From Zingiber officinale (taxonomy: Eukaryota > Streptophyta > Magnoliopsida > Zingiberales > Zingiberaceae), in the NCBI RefSeq assembly GCF_018446385.1, contig NC_055988.1:162948209-163012208 (forward strand): a stretch of DNA of 64,000 bases, written 5' to 3'. The notes below the pieces were generated by a model. It was not told the DNA's origin. It saw nothing but the letters and a program-made list of their open reading frames with translations, and made no database searches. The translations under genes were made by a program, and so were the position numbers. Below are positions 23,351 through 34,334 of the stretch, piece by piece. Numbering within the stretch: the stretch's first letter is position 1; each line of letters begins with the position of its first letter.

Positions 23351-24550
23351 GCATTCCAGATATACCTGTTTTCTACAATTCAATCCATACATACATATAC
23401 AATAAATTTAAATAACACATTCAACACATCATAATTAACATCAACACATCCTAATTAATAATAACACATCTTAATTAATTCACATACATCTATTCATTCA
23501 AACTCAACAAGGCATACAATATCATAATTTGTTCTTTAAGCTAGTCAAAAATATTTCACAAATTCAACATACAAGTCAAGTTTCCATACAAGTCCATCAA
23601 TCCAAGAAGGTACATCAATCCAACAAGATACATCAAGTTATCTTTTTATTTCACAAAAGCTTTCATCCCCATCAAGTCTTCTTTTCCTACATAAAAACAA
23701 ACAAATAAACTAGATCATATGTAACCAGAAAACTAATTAATTACTTAAAATGTAACAGTATCATAATTAGTTTGCTTGCATGGGAGTGTGACATCACAAA
23801 CTTGGTTTGAGGCTTGGTGCTTGAGGATGCTATATAACTTGTATTGTTGGCATAAAACAGATCCAACCAGTAACCCTAGTATTTGAAGATGTCAAACAGA
23901 CATAAAAGATGTAGAGGGAGAAAGTATTAATCCGAATTATATTGAGTAGCACCTTTATACAAACAATCAGAAATTCCTTGAACATTCAAAAAAAGGCCAT
24001 ATTTATCAACGGTATCAACTATCAATTTCATAGCAACGGTAAATTAAAATATAAGAAGTATCTTGAAGCTAGCTAACAGTTTCTTAAATATATAATACAT
24101 CATATTTCACCATAGCAAATAAAAGCTACAAATATCCTATTTCCATTTGGCATGAATAGCATGAGATGTATTCTTAAAAATCCTAACATATGAAAATATC
24201 TCAAATGAATAAAACACAAACTAGTTAATATCAAATTGGTTCCAAACACCTTCCTCATTGGTTAAAGACATCACTGAATTAGTTTGTTTCAAATATAATC
24301 AATCAAATGACCTCCAGAAGATATGGTTGACAAATCCGTCAATATATAATGCAGTAGTAGCAAATCTGTCTATATCAATCTAATTTGATAAAATTTTAAA
24401 TGATTTTATTCTTTCTTCGTGCTGACCTAATTTTAAATGATTCCCTCCTATGTGAACTAATAATGTAGTAGTAGCAAATTTTAATAAATTATTAAAAAGA
24501 ATGATACCCTTATTTAACTTTTCAAATGCAACTGAAAAATATAAATATTT
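23351..24550. other. CACTA internal filler, no gene
   Basis: AT-rich with acacatc-type short repeats (23410-23480); no transposase domain in any frame. Confidence 0.5.
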
Positions 24551-24612
24551 TCAATTCTGGGACGAATCCAGGATTCGTCCCAAACTTTTAAAAAATATAT
24601 ATCAAATCGTAA

Positions 24613-26869
24613 GGCTTATATATCGACCTAAAGACATCAGAATTTTATGAAGCAAGTTTCTATGCATTCGTATCATTGTCCTGATCATAAATATATATTT
24701 ATAAATATTTTTGACCAAATATATTGATTGTTTGAATTTTTTATCCTAATTTGACCTAATTTGATTTAAAAAATTGAATATCTCAAAATATTAATTAAAA
24801 ATTATGGATGAAGATATATTTACGTTCGGGACAAGAATACAAATCCATAGAAATTTATTTCATACAATTCTGATATCTCTAGGTCCAAATTTAATGTTTC
24901 CATCACTTATCTACTAACAAGCGTTGCATAACAACTTTTAATTTAGTCATAAACTATATATGTTTTAAAAAACATCTACCTAGAGATATCAAAATTTTAT
25001 GAAACAAGTTTCTATGCGTTCGTATCATTATTCCGAGCGTAAATATATATTTATAAATATTTTTGACAAATATATTGATTGTTTGAATTTTTTATCCTAA
25101 TTTGACCTAATTTGATTTAAAAAATTGAATCTCTCAAAATATTAATTAAAATTTATGGATGATGGTATATTTATGATCAGGACAATAATACGAATCCATA
25201 GAAATTTATTTCATGAAATTCCGATGTCTCTAGGTCAATATATAAGCCCTCCGTTTTTTTTTTTTAAATATTTTCAATTCTGGGAATAATCCAGGATTCG
25301 TCCCAAACTTTAAAAATATATATATCAAATCGTAAGGCTTATATATCGACCTAGAGACATCAGAATTTTATAAAACAAGTTTCTATGCGTTCGTATCATT
25401 GTCCTGATCATAAATATATATTTATAAATATTTTTGACCAAATATATTGATTGTTTGAATTTTTTATCCTAATTTGACCTAATTTGATTTAAAAAATTGA
25501 ATATCTCAAAATATTAATTAAAAATTATGGATGACGATATATTTTACATTCAGGACAATAATACAAATCCATAGAAATTTATTTCATAAAATTCTGATGT
25601 CTCTAGGTCAATATATAAGCCCTCCGTGTTTTTTTAATATTTTCAATTCTGGGACGAATCCTGGATTCGTCCCAGATTTGGGGACGAATCCTGGATTCAT
25701 CCCAGATTTTGGGACGAATCCTGGATTCGTCCCAAATTTTGGGATGAATCCAGGATTCGTCCCAAACTTTAAAAATATATATATCAAATCGTAAGGCTTA
25801 TATATCGACCTAGAGACATCAGAATTTTATGAAACAAGTTTCTATGCGTTCGTATCATTGTCCTGATCATAAATATATATTTATAAATATTTTTGACCAA
25901 ATATATTGATTGTTTGAATTTTTTATCCTAATTTGACCTAATTTGATTTAAAAAATTGAATATCTCAAAATATTAATTAAAAATTATGGATGACGATATT
26001 TTTACGTTCAGGACAATAATACAAATCCATAGAAATTTATTTCATGAAATTCCGATGTCTCTAGGTCAATATATAAGCCCTCCGTTTTTTTTCTTTTTTC
26101 TTTTAATATTTTTAATTCTGGGACGAATCCTGGATTCGTCCCAGATTTGGGGACGAATCCTGGATTCGTCCCAAATTTTGGGATGAATCCAGGATTCGTC
26201 CCAAACTTTAAAAAAATATATATCAAATCGTAAGACTTATATATCGACCTAAAGACATCAGAATTTTATGAAACAAGTTTCTATGCGTTTTTATCATTGT
26301 CCTGATCATAAATATATATTTATAAATATTTTTGACCAAATATATTGATTGTTTGAATTTTTTATCCTAATTGACCTAATTTGATTTAAAAAATTGAATA
26401 TCTCAAAATATTAATTAAAAATTATGGATGATGATATATTTACGTTCGGGACAAGAATACAAATCCATAGAAATTTATTTCATACAATTCCGATATCTCT
26501 AGGTCCAAATTTAATGTTTCCATCACTTATCTACTAACAAGCATTGCATAACAACTTTTAATTTAGTCATAAACTATATATGTTTTAAAAAACATCTACC
26601 TAGAGATATCAAAATTTTATGAAACAAGTTTCTATGCGTTCGTATCATTATTCTGAGCGTAAATATATATTTATAAATATTTTTGACCAAATATATTGAT
26701 TGTTTGAATTTTTTATCCTAATTTGACCTAATTTGATTTTAAAAAATGAATCTCTCAAAATATTAATTAAAAATTATGGATGATGATATATTTATGATCA
26801 GGACAATAATACGAATCCATAGAAATTTATTTCATGAAATTCTGATGTCTCTAGGTCAATATATAAGCC
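24613..26869. repeat. Six hairpin units inside the CACTA element
   Basis: Units at about 24613-24885, 24976-25248, 25336-25621, 25795-26079, 26234-26505 and 26596-26869. Each is a palindrome of about 270-285 bp: the left arm ggcttatatatcgacctaga returns at the right end as tctaggtcaatatataagcc, with the centre near tttgacctaa. Units are separated by short tgggacgaatc..gattcgtccca palindromes or by an 85-bp spacer. Confidence 0.85.
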
Positions 26870-27195
26870 CTCCGTGTTTTTTTTCTTTTTTTAAAAATAT
26901 TTTCAATTCTGGGACGAATCCTGGATTCGTCCCAGATTTTGGGTCGAATCCTGGATTCGTCCCTAAATTTGGGACGAATCTGTTATTTGTCCCTAAATTT
27001 GGGACGAATCTGTTATTCGTCCCAAATTTGGGGACAAATTTAGCAACGAAATATTTTTCTGTTGCTAACTTGAAACGAAATATTTTTGTTGCAAATTTCG
27101 TTGGAAATTTGGGTCGATATTTATTTTTGTTGCTAAATTTATCCCAATTTGGGGACGAATTATTTTTGTTCCAAAATTTTATCCCTAAATTAGTG

Positions 27196-27208
27196 TTCTT
27201 TTGTAGTG
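27196..27208 (-). repeat. CACTA right terminal inverted repeat
   Basis: ttcttttgtagtg, the inverse of the left end with small changes, followed by GTG. Confidence 0.85.
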
Positions 27209-27211
27209 GTG

Positions 27212-27504
27212 GTTTGAAGGTTCTAAAATTTATATTATTATTTGTGATCATTTTTATTCAATAATTTAAAACTAAAAGACAATCATTTTTCTTCGTTTCT
27301 TGATTTCTCATTTTATTTTCTCCATAATTTCTTCGTCATTTTAACCTGTAGGATAATTGTTATCCCACTAACACTAGAAAGAATAGTAATTATCTTGTGG
27401 GATGATGTTACAGAAGATTTGTGAAGAAAATAAGATGTGAAATCGACAAACGAAGAGAAATCGGTGTCTCTAGATTTTATCAAAAATAGAAGTTTCATTC
27501 AATA
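27212..27504. other. Spacer between CACTA and LINE
   Basis: AT-rich; no gene. Confidence 0.4.
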
Positions 27505-28920
27505 CAACAACAACATCAACAACCAAGCATTATCCCATTGGTGAGATCGACTATATGGATCTTTTTATGTCATGCATTGAATTCTATCTCCTCCTATAGT
27601 ATCATCTATATTTAAATAAATTTAATCTTATTTTATTGTTGTTAACAAAATCTTTTTTGGTCTTTCTTTTCTTCGTTTGATATATGTGTTTATTATAGTT
27701 TCACATCGCTTAACTGCAACATTATATTTATTGGTCGTCTAAGTATATGTCTGTACCATCTTAAATGTGTCTTTCGGAGTTTTCCCTCAATATATACAAC
27801 TCCGACTTTCTCTTTAATGCTCTCATTTCTTATTTTGTCCATCCTTGTATATCCACACATCAACCTTAACATCCTCATCTCTGTAACTCTCATCTTCTGC
27901 TCATGTGCTCGAGTTATAGCCCAACATTCAGCTTCATATAACATACCAAGTTTAACTGTGATTTTGTAGGATTTTTTTTAAGATTTAAAGGTACTTTACG
28001 GTCACATAAGATACTCCACGCTCTTTTCCATTTTAACCATCCTACTTGTATTCTATATAAGACATCTCTCTCAATCCCTCCATTATTTTGTAAAAATGAT
28101 CCTAAATATTTAAATCTCTCGGTTCCGCACAATTCATCATATTCTATTTTAACAATTGTCTCATTACGTCTAATATTGCTAAACTTAAATTTCATATATT
28201 TCGTTTTTATTCTACTAAGCCTAAAACCTTTTCTTTCTAGTGGTTTTCACCAAGATTCTAGTTTAGCATTTACTCCTTCACGTGTTTCATATACTAAAAT
28301 AATATCATCTACAAATAATATGCACCACGGTATTGTGTCTTGAATAAATGTAGTGAATTTGTCCATAATTAATATAAAAAGATAGGAACTTAAAGCTGAT
28401 CCTTGATGTAATCCTATCTTAATTAGAAATGCTTCAGTTACTCCCCCTAAAGTCTTTACTCTAGTCATTACATCCTTATATATATCCTTAATTAGTTCAA
28501 TATATGTTACTCTAACATTTCGCTTTTCTAGAATTCTATATATAATTTCTCTTGGAACTCTATTATAAATTTTTTCCAAGTTAATGAATATCATATGTAG
28601 ATCTTATTTTTGCTCCCAATATTTTTCAATTTGTTATCTAAGAAGATGTATAACTTCTATTGTTGACCTTCCAAGTAGGAACCCAAATTAATTTTCGATT
28701 ACCATGGTTTGCTTCCTTAATTTTTTTCTATTATTTTTTTCCAAAGTTTCATTGTATGACTCATTAGTTTAATGCCCATATAGTTTACATAATTTTATAC
28801 ATCTCTTTTATATAAGGGAACTAAAGTATTTACCATTCATTGATCAGACATTTTTTCATTTTCAATATCATGTCAAATGATTTTGTAAGTCATTCATTAT
28901 CTTATTTCCCTAGGCACTTC
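27505..28920 (-). pseudogene. 5'-truncated RTE-like LINE with decayed reverse transcriptase
   Basis: On the minus strand the RT fingers and palm are recognisable: NYMGIKLMSHTMKLW (about 28780), FINLEKIYNRVP (28590), GLHQGSALSSYLF, the catalytic FVDDI (about 28300) and the RTE-type thumb and tail (LYEAECWAITRAHEQKMRV, 27940; MRMLRLMCGYTRMDKIRN). Stops and frame changes separate the blocks, and the endonuclease half is missing. The 3' end near 27505-27560 carries a (TTG)n tail and the sequence gggataatgcttggttgttg, common at the end of plant RTE LINEs and dependent SINEs. Inferred inactive. Confidence 0.82.
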
Positions 28921-28930
28921 CATACACTAC

Positions 28931-29775
28931 CGTTGGTCGTGTTAGCGGCCGGCTAGAGGGGGGAGAATATCCCTACAATCAAAAACGAACCTTCCTCGTT
29001 CTTTATAGCGTAATTAAATTGAACACTTGCATAAATAAAGTAAATAAACTAAAAGGAAGAGACACAACGAATTACTTGTTTACAACCGGGGAAGTTGTTA
29101 ATCCAAGAAAGATAAATTACAAGATGGATCAATTACAAGTGTTCTATATTTCCTAGGTCCAGGGGTCATTTTATAGCCCTGGAAAATCTTTTCTTGGGCT
29201 GGAAGGTGCCTTCCATAGGGTTGGAAGGCGCCTCCAGCAAGCCGCCAATGGATAAGAGTTTATCCACTACCAATGGCAAAATCTGCCTAGTTAAAGGCGT
29301 CTTCCATAAGGCTGGAAGGCGCCTTTATACTGTTCATCGAAGACGCCTTCCACAGTGAGGCGCGGAAGCACCTTGGAGGCACCTTCAATTCCTTTTGAAG
29401 GCGCCTCCAACAGTGTTTCTAGCCTCTTTTCGCTCTTCTGCTGCTCTGATCGCTTGGGTGATTTCGGCCAACCAAAATAGGGCTCAATCGAACCCTTTTT
29501 TTGGCTTCTCCTCGAGCAGGCTTGCTCTCCAGTTTCTCTTCCCTTGGTCCGCCGCACGAGTCCTTCTCATTCGCTAATGTACTCTTCCGCAGCACCTCGC
29601 CCCTCAGACTCACCGAGCATGTCAGCTCTCTCCTGTGTCGTCCTTCTCGCTAGCCGCGTCTTCCGCTCGACTTCCTATGCTCCTAAGCTCCTGCACACTT
29701 AGACACAGGTTCAAACACCAACAAGACCTAACCTAACTTGGTTGATGACATTAAAACTATCACGGGGTACTAACA
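28931..29775 (-). repeat. 3' LTR of element 2
   Basis: Matches 32619-33556 from ttggtcg to tactaaca. Palindromic ggaaggcgcc motifs at about 29195-29410. TATA on the minus strand (ctataaaatgacc) at 29169-29177. Confidence 0.85.
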
Positions 29776-29790
29776 ATCTCCCCCTTTTAG
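29776..29790 (-). other. Polypurine tract, element 2
   Basis: The minus strand reads ctaaaagggggagat next to the 3' LTR. Confidence 0.8.
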
Positions 29791-30700
29791 ATGTGATCAA
29801 ACCCAAGTTAAGTTAGGATAAAATTTTTTTTCTAATTTTTGCAAGTAAAAAAAATTGCAAGTAGGAAAATTTTTCTAGGTAAAATTTGCTAGAAAAATTT
29901 TACAAAAAAATTTTTTCAAGTAAAAATTTTTTAACAAGAAAAAAAATTTACAAGTGCCTTCTAGACTTGACTTGTTCTTCCCTACTCCCTCTTTCGAACA
30001 TATTAAAAATGCGGTTCATTTAAAAGTCTAAGAGTAAAAATAATAAAACTAGTAAAAAAAATTCTAACTATTTTAAAAGATAAGAATTAATAAAAAAATA
30101 TTTAATTAATTTTTTAACAGAAAATTAAGGTATTTTTATAACTTCTAAATGTTTAACAATTAGTCAATTAAATACTTATTCCAATAATTGGCTTTCAGGA
30201 TATAGCGAGGCACTAGATCTTCTTGGATATTGGAACAACAACCACTTTCTAGACAAAACCTCTTTAATATTTAATTTACTCTGAAAAATCATAATTTAAA
30301 AACATTCAATCCAAATATGATTTTGGAACCTAATATAGGTTCTTTCCTACTGGGTTAATTAAAAATTTCTTAAGTATGTATTTCTGTGAAATTTTCCTAA
30401 TCTGACCCTTATGGTATTTAAGGTACCAATTCAATCCACTATATTTTCTAATATATTGAATATTTGAGCATGCACGATTTTTTAAATTTTCTATTTCATT
30501 TTTCAAGCTTTCATTTTCATTGTTTATTTTATCATAGTCTTTTAATCGCCAAGATTTAGCTAGAGTTGACTTTAATTCTTTAAGTACTACTTTCTTCCGA
30601 TGTCGCTCTCCCTTTATCGATGCTTTCGATGCTCATTTCCGACGAGCTTGCTTCGTCTCCTTCTTCTTGGTGACTTGCCACTAGCGCAAGTCTGACGATG
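29791..30700 (-). other. AT-rich non-coding part of element 2
   Basis: No pol domain. 30185-30285 matches a block of the Copia LTR at 49525-49625 (see findings). Confidence 0.55.
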
Positions 30701-30708
30701 ACTTCAAT

Positions 30709-32610
30709 TTATGATTCGGACGACGTTTCATCCCACGTTGCCTTCATATTCTTGTACTTGTTCGCTTGGGTCAGCTTCTTGTTCTTGCTCTTGTCCTTGT
30801 CTTTTAATTTAGGACAGTTATCTTTCACATACCCTTCTTCATTATAGTGGCAACTTCTTATCCTTCTTTTTCTACCCTGCACTTGATTAAATCTTTTAGT
30901 TTTAAATAACTTTTTAAATTTACGTACCATCAGTGATGTTTCATTATCATCGAGAGAAAATTCTGAATCTTGTTCGTCCGCCTTTGCCTTTAAGGCAATG
31001 TTATGCTCCTTCTTCGGACCTACACATCTTGTTTCATGGACTTCAAAAGTTGAAAATAATTCTTCCAGAGTAGTTGAATCTAGATCCTTAGATATATAAT
31101 AAGCATCTACTAATGATGCTCATTCAGTATTTCTAGGGAATGTGCCAAGAGCATACCTTAGAAAAATCTCAGTTATTTATCTTTTTTCCGAGATTCGTGA
31201 GTCCAGTGATGAGCTCTTTGATCCTTGAGAGAAGGTGTGCAACAATTTCGCCTTCTTCCAATTTGATGTTGCTGATCTAGTTTCTGAGCAGATCTCGTTT
31301 CACGAGTTCGCCTCCGAGGTTCTTTCGTGTAGTTCTAGGTGTTGAACTCCGTGGTTGTTTTGATGTGATCAACTAAGTTAGGTTAGATCGTGTTTTGTTT
31401 TAATCCCTGTGTCTAAGCGTGCAGGAACTTAAGAGCGCAAGAAGTCGAGTGGAAGACATAACTAGCGAGAAGGATGACACGAGAAGGGAGCCGACCGGCT
31501 CGGTGCGTCCGAAGGACGAAAGAGCTGCGGAAGAGTACTCTGGTGGACGAGAAGAACATGCGCGACATTCGAGGGACGAAAAGCCGGGATAGAAGCCTGC
31601 TCGAGGAGAAGGCCGAAAATTGGGTTTGGGTGAGCCCTATTTCGATTGGCTGAAATCACCCAAGCGATCGGAGCTTCGGAAGAAGAAGAAAAAGAGAAGA
31701 GGGAAGCTATTTATACCATGCAGGTTGAAGGCGCCCTCAACAGCATTGAGGGTGCCCTCAACATTGAAGGCACCCTCAACAGCATTGAGGGCGCCCTCAA
31801 CATTGAAGGCGCCCTCAATGCCATTGAAGGCGCCTTCGACCCAGTCTACTTGACCGTTTCGACTTTGGATAAAATTTTATCAATGTCTTGGCTGGAGGCC
31901 CCCTCAACCCTTTTGGAGGCACCCTCAAGGCTCGAGATAGAGTTTCCATGAGCTATATAAAGACCCCTGGACCTAGGAATTATTAAATCAACTCTATAAT
32001 CAATTCCTAGCAACTTGTGAGCTTTCTTAGTGTATAAAAAGGTTTCTCCGTCTACAGTGAAGGAGATTAGTAGTGCGCTTTTTCAACTGTCTTGGATTAA
32101 CAACCATCTAGGTTGTAACCAAGTAAAACCCTGAGTCTTCTTTTCTCAGCTTTACTTTTATTTCTATTTTATTTTATTATTGTTACTATTCTTGAGTTGA
32201 AAGAACGAGGAGGATTTTGTTTCATTTGCAGGCAATTCACCCCTCCCCTCTTGCTGATCTCGCTGCACCAACACTAGGAATTTCTCCCAGAACTCCTTCG
32301 CAGACTTGTAGGCTTCGATCCAGTTGACTTCTTGTGGTGGTAAGACGCTTAGCAGATGGAACTCTTCTTTTCCATTTGCCACGAAATCAGCCTGCTCCTT
32401 TATGATCCAGTGGTATTTTTCTCTGCCTTCGGGTGTTACAAAACCAAATTCCATTATTAAAAGAAAATCAAAATCAATTTTGAAAAAATACCTCCATTTT
32501 CTTCTTCTAGTTGACGAAATCCCCCTCAAACTTCGGTGGGTAGATACTTGATCAGACCATCTCATGTGCTTCATTCGGCGGTTAGTCCTCCTGAAGCGAA
32601 TTTGGCTATG
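30709..32610 (-). pseudogene. Broken gag of element 2 (interrupted by a solo LTR)
   Basis: Start half at 32574-32279: KYHWIIKEQADFVANGKEEF and AYKSAKEFWEKFL, Copia-type capsid. After the solo LTR the frame continues below 31341 with LLSRIKELITGLTNLG, then stops. A degenerate zinc knuckle (CHYNEEGYVKDNCPKLK) and a Lys-rich tail follow at 30930-30709. The first cysteine pair of the knuckle is damaged. Not functional. Confidence 0.8.
31341..32273 (+). mobile_element. Solo LTR inside element 2
   Basis: 933 bp, TGTTGAACTCC to GCACCAACA, flanked by the exact 5-bp repeat CTAGG (31336-31340 and 32274-32278). It is a diverged member of the element 2 LTR family but in the opposite direction. It holds gaaggcgcc/gagggcgcc units (31727-31840) and a TATA box (tatataaag, 31954-31962). 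Confidence 0.9.
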
Positions 32611-32616
32611 ATATCA
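32604..32616 (-). other. Degenerate primer binding site, element 2
   Basis: The minus strand reads gtgatatcatagc beside the 5' LTR, a changed form of tggtatcagagc. Confidence 0.6.
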
Positions 32617-32618
32617 CT

Positions 32619-33556
32619 TGTTGGTCCCGACAGCGGCCGACTAGAGGGGGGAGAAGATCCCTGCAATAAAAAACGAACCTTCCTCGTTCTTTATAGCGTA
32701 ATTAAATCGAACACTTGCATAAACAAAGTAAATAAACTAAAAGAAAGAGACACAACAAATTACTTGGTTACAATCCGAGAGGTTGCTAATCCAAGAAAAA
32801 TAAAAGCTCAATAAACTCTCCTTCAGGCAGAGAAGCCTCTTACAGCTGTTGACGCACTCAATTACAACTCAGAACTCAAGATGGATCAATTACAAGTATT
32901 GTTCTATATTTCCTAGGTCCAGGGGTCATTTGATAGCCCTGGAAAATCTTTTTCCAGGGCTGGAAGGCGCCTTCCATAGGGCTGGAAGGTGTCTCTAGCA
33001 AGGCACCAATGGATAAGAGTTTATCCACTGGCAACGGCAAAATCTGCCTAGTTGAAGGCGCCTTCTATAAGGCTGGAATACACCTTTATTTTGTTCATCG
33101 AATGTGCCTTCCATCCATGGAAGGCGCCTTCCACAGTGAGGCGCGGAGGCTCCTCGGAGGGGTCTTCAATTCCCTTTGAAGGCGCCTCTAGCAATGTTTC
33201 TAGCCTCCTTTCGCTCTTCTGCTGCTCCAATCGCCTCGGTGATTTCGACCAATTGAAATATGGCTCACCCGAATCCTTTTTCTGGCCTTCTCCTCTGGCA
33301 GGCTTCCGCTCCGATTTCTTGTCTCTCGGACCGCCGCGCGCGTCCTTCTCGTCCGCCTATGTACTCTTTTGCAGCACATCGTCCCTCAGACGCACTAAGC
33401 CTGTCAGCTCTCTCCATGCCGTCATTCTTGTTAGCTACGTCTTCCGCTTGACTTCTTGTGCTCTTAAGCTCTTGCACACTTAGACATAGGGTTAAACACC
33501 AACATAACCTAACTTTACTTGGTTGATCTTATCAAAACTACCACGGGATACTAACA
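32619..33556 (-). repeat. 5' LTR of element 2
   Basis: 938 bp, TGTTGGTCCC to TACTAACA on the + strand. Palindromic ggaaggcgccttcc and relatives at about 32960-33185. The TATA position reads tcatttgatag, a damaged TATA. Confidence 0.87.
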
Positions 33557-33561
33557 ACTAC

Positions 33562-33870
33562 AACAAAAATAGCTTTTCGAAACGTGCAAATTCGCTTTCC
33601 ACAACATGCATTGCACGCTGCACAATTAAAAGATGTTGAAAGTCCTAGATTATCTGCAACATGCGTTACACGCTGTAAATATTATTATCCGCAGTGCGCA
33701 ACACATGTCACGGGAAATAACATGTGCAGAATGCTTTGCGCGTTGCGGATATTATTTTCCACAGCGTACGTAGTGTGCTATGGAATGTGTTTTCTATAGC
33801 ATGCAAATGCATGCTATTAATATTCTAATCCGTAGCGTGCAAAGGTACGCTGCTGATATTCTTATCTATA
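33562..33870. repeat. CACTA subterminal motif cluster
   Basis: Many diverged direct and inverted copies of gcgtgcaa/tgcacgctg motifs just inside the CACTA end. Confidence 0.55.
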
Positions 33871-34104
33871 TTAAAAAAAGTTAATTTCATTGACAAAAAT
33901 AATAAACTAAAATTTTACAATAAATTTAGTGTAAATCTAATCCACACAAAATTAATAAAAGACACTGTTTGTCATTATACCAAAATAAGATCTAAAGATC
34001 CAAAATAAGATACGAAATCGCTGACAAACTAATTATTACATAACAATGATTACACTTCCAATCCACACAAATTAGTAGAATATGTATCAATCACATAATA
34101 TTAT

Positions 34105-34334
34105 AAATTTAGATAACCATGCGACTGTGCTTCCTATTGGGTCATCGAGAAACTATATTTCATCATTTGGTTGAAGTAGGTCCACCTTTTCCACCAAAAT
34201 CTTATCAACCCAAACTTTTCAGCATGATCCACTAAGAATAATGTGATGCACTTTTGTGTGTGGATATGTGGATGCAATTCAACCTTCTTTAACAACTAAT
34301 TCATCAGCAGACCAATAAAGCAACATACATTTAG
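34105..34334 (-). pseudogene. CACTA transposase-associated protein remnant
   Basis: One minus-strand frame reads LLYWSADELVVKEG, stop, IASTYPHTKVHHIILSGSC, stop, KVWVDKILVEKVDLLQPND, stop, LDDPIGSTVAWLSKF. This is the domain found in plant CACTA ORFs (value-HH..lG...KVWVD...L..P...iGttvAWP pattern). Three in-frame stops show decay. It supports the CACTA identity of the host element. Confidence 0.65.

Larger units (their letters stand above)
22309..27208. mobile_element. Complete non-autonomous CACTA (En/Spm-type) transposon
   Basis: The left end CACTACAATAAATAC and the right end TTCTTTTGTAGTG are inverted. The 3-bp flanks GTG (22306-22308 and 27209-27211) match the CACTA rule of 3-bp duplications. 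Subterminal tgggacgaa/ttcgtccca motifs are dense at 22327-23350 and 26908-27195, as expected for transposase sites. No transposase is encoded in its 4.9 kb; the middle is AT-rich repeats and hairpins. It must rely on a transposase made elsewhere. Confidence 0.88.
28931..33556 (-). mobile_element. Element 2: gag-only LTR retrotransposon
   Basis: LTRs at 28931-29775 and 32619-33556, TSD ACTAC on both sides (28926-28930 and 33557-33561). On the minus strand the order is LTR, degenerate iMet primer site, gag, AT-rich DNA, PPT, LTR. Only a broken gag is present; with the nested solo LTR removed the internal region is about 1.9 kb. Its LTR differs in sequence from elements 1 and 4 but has the same plan (GGCGCC palindromes beside a TATA box). 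Confidence 0.86.
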
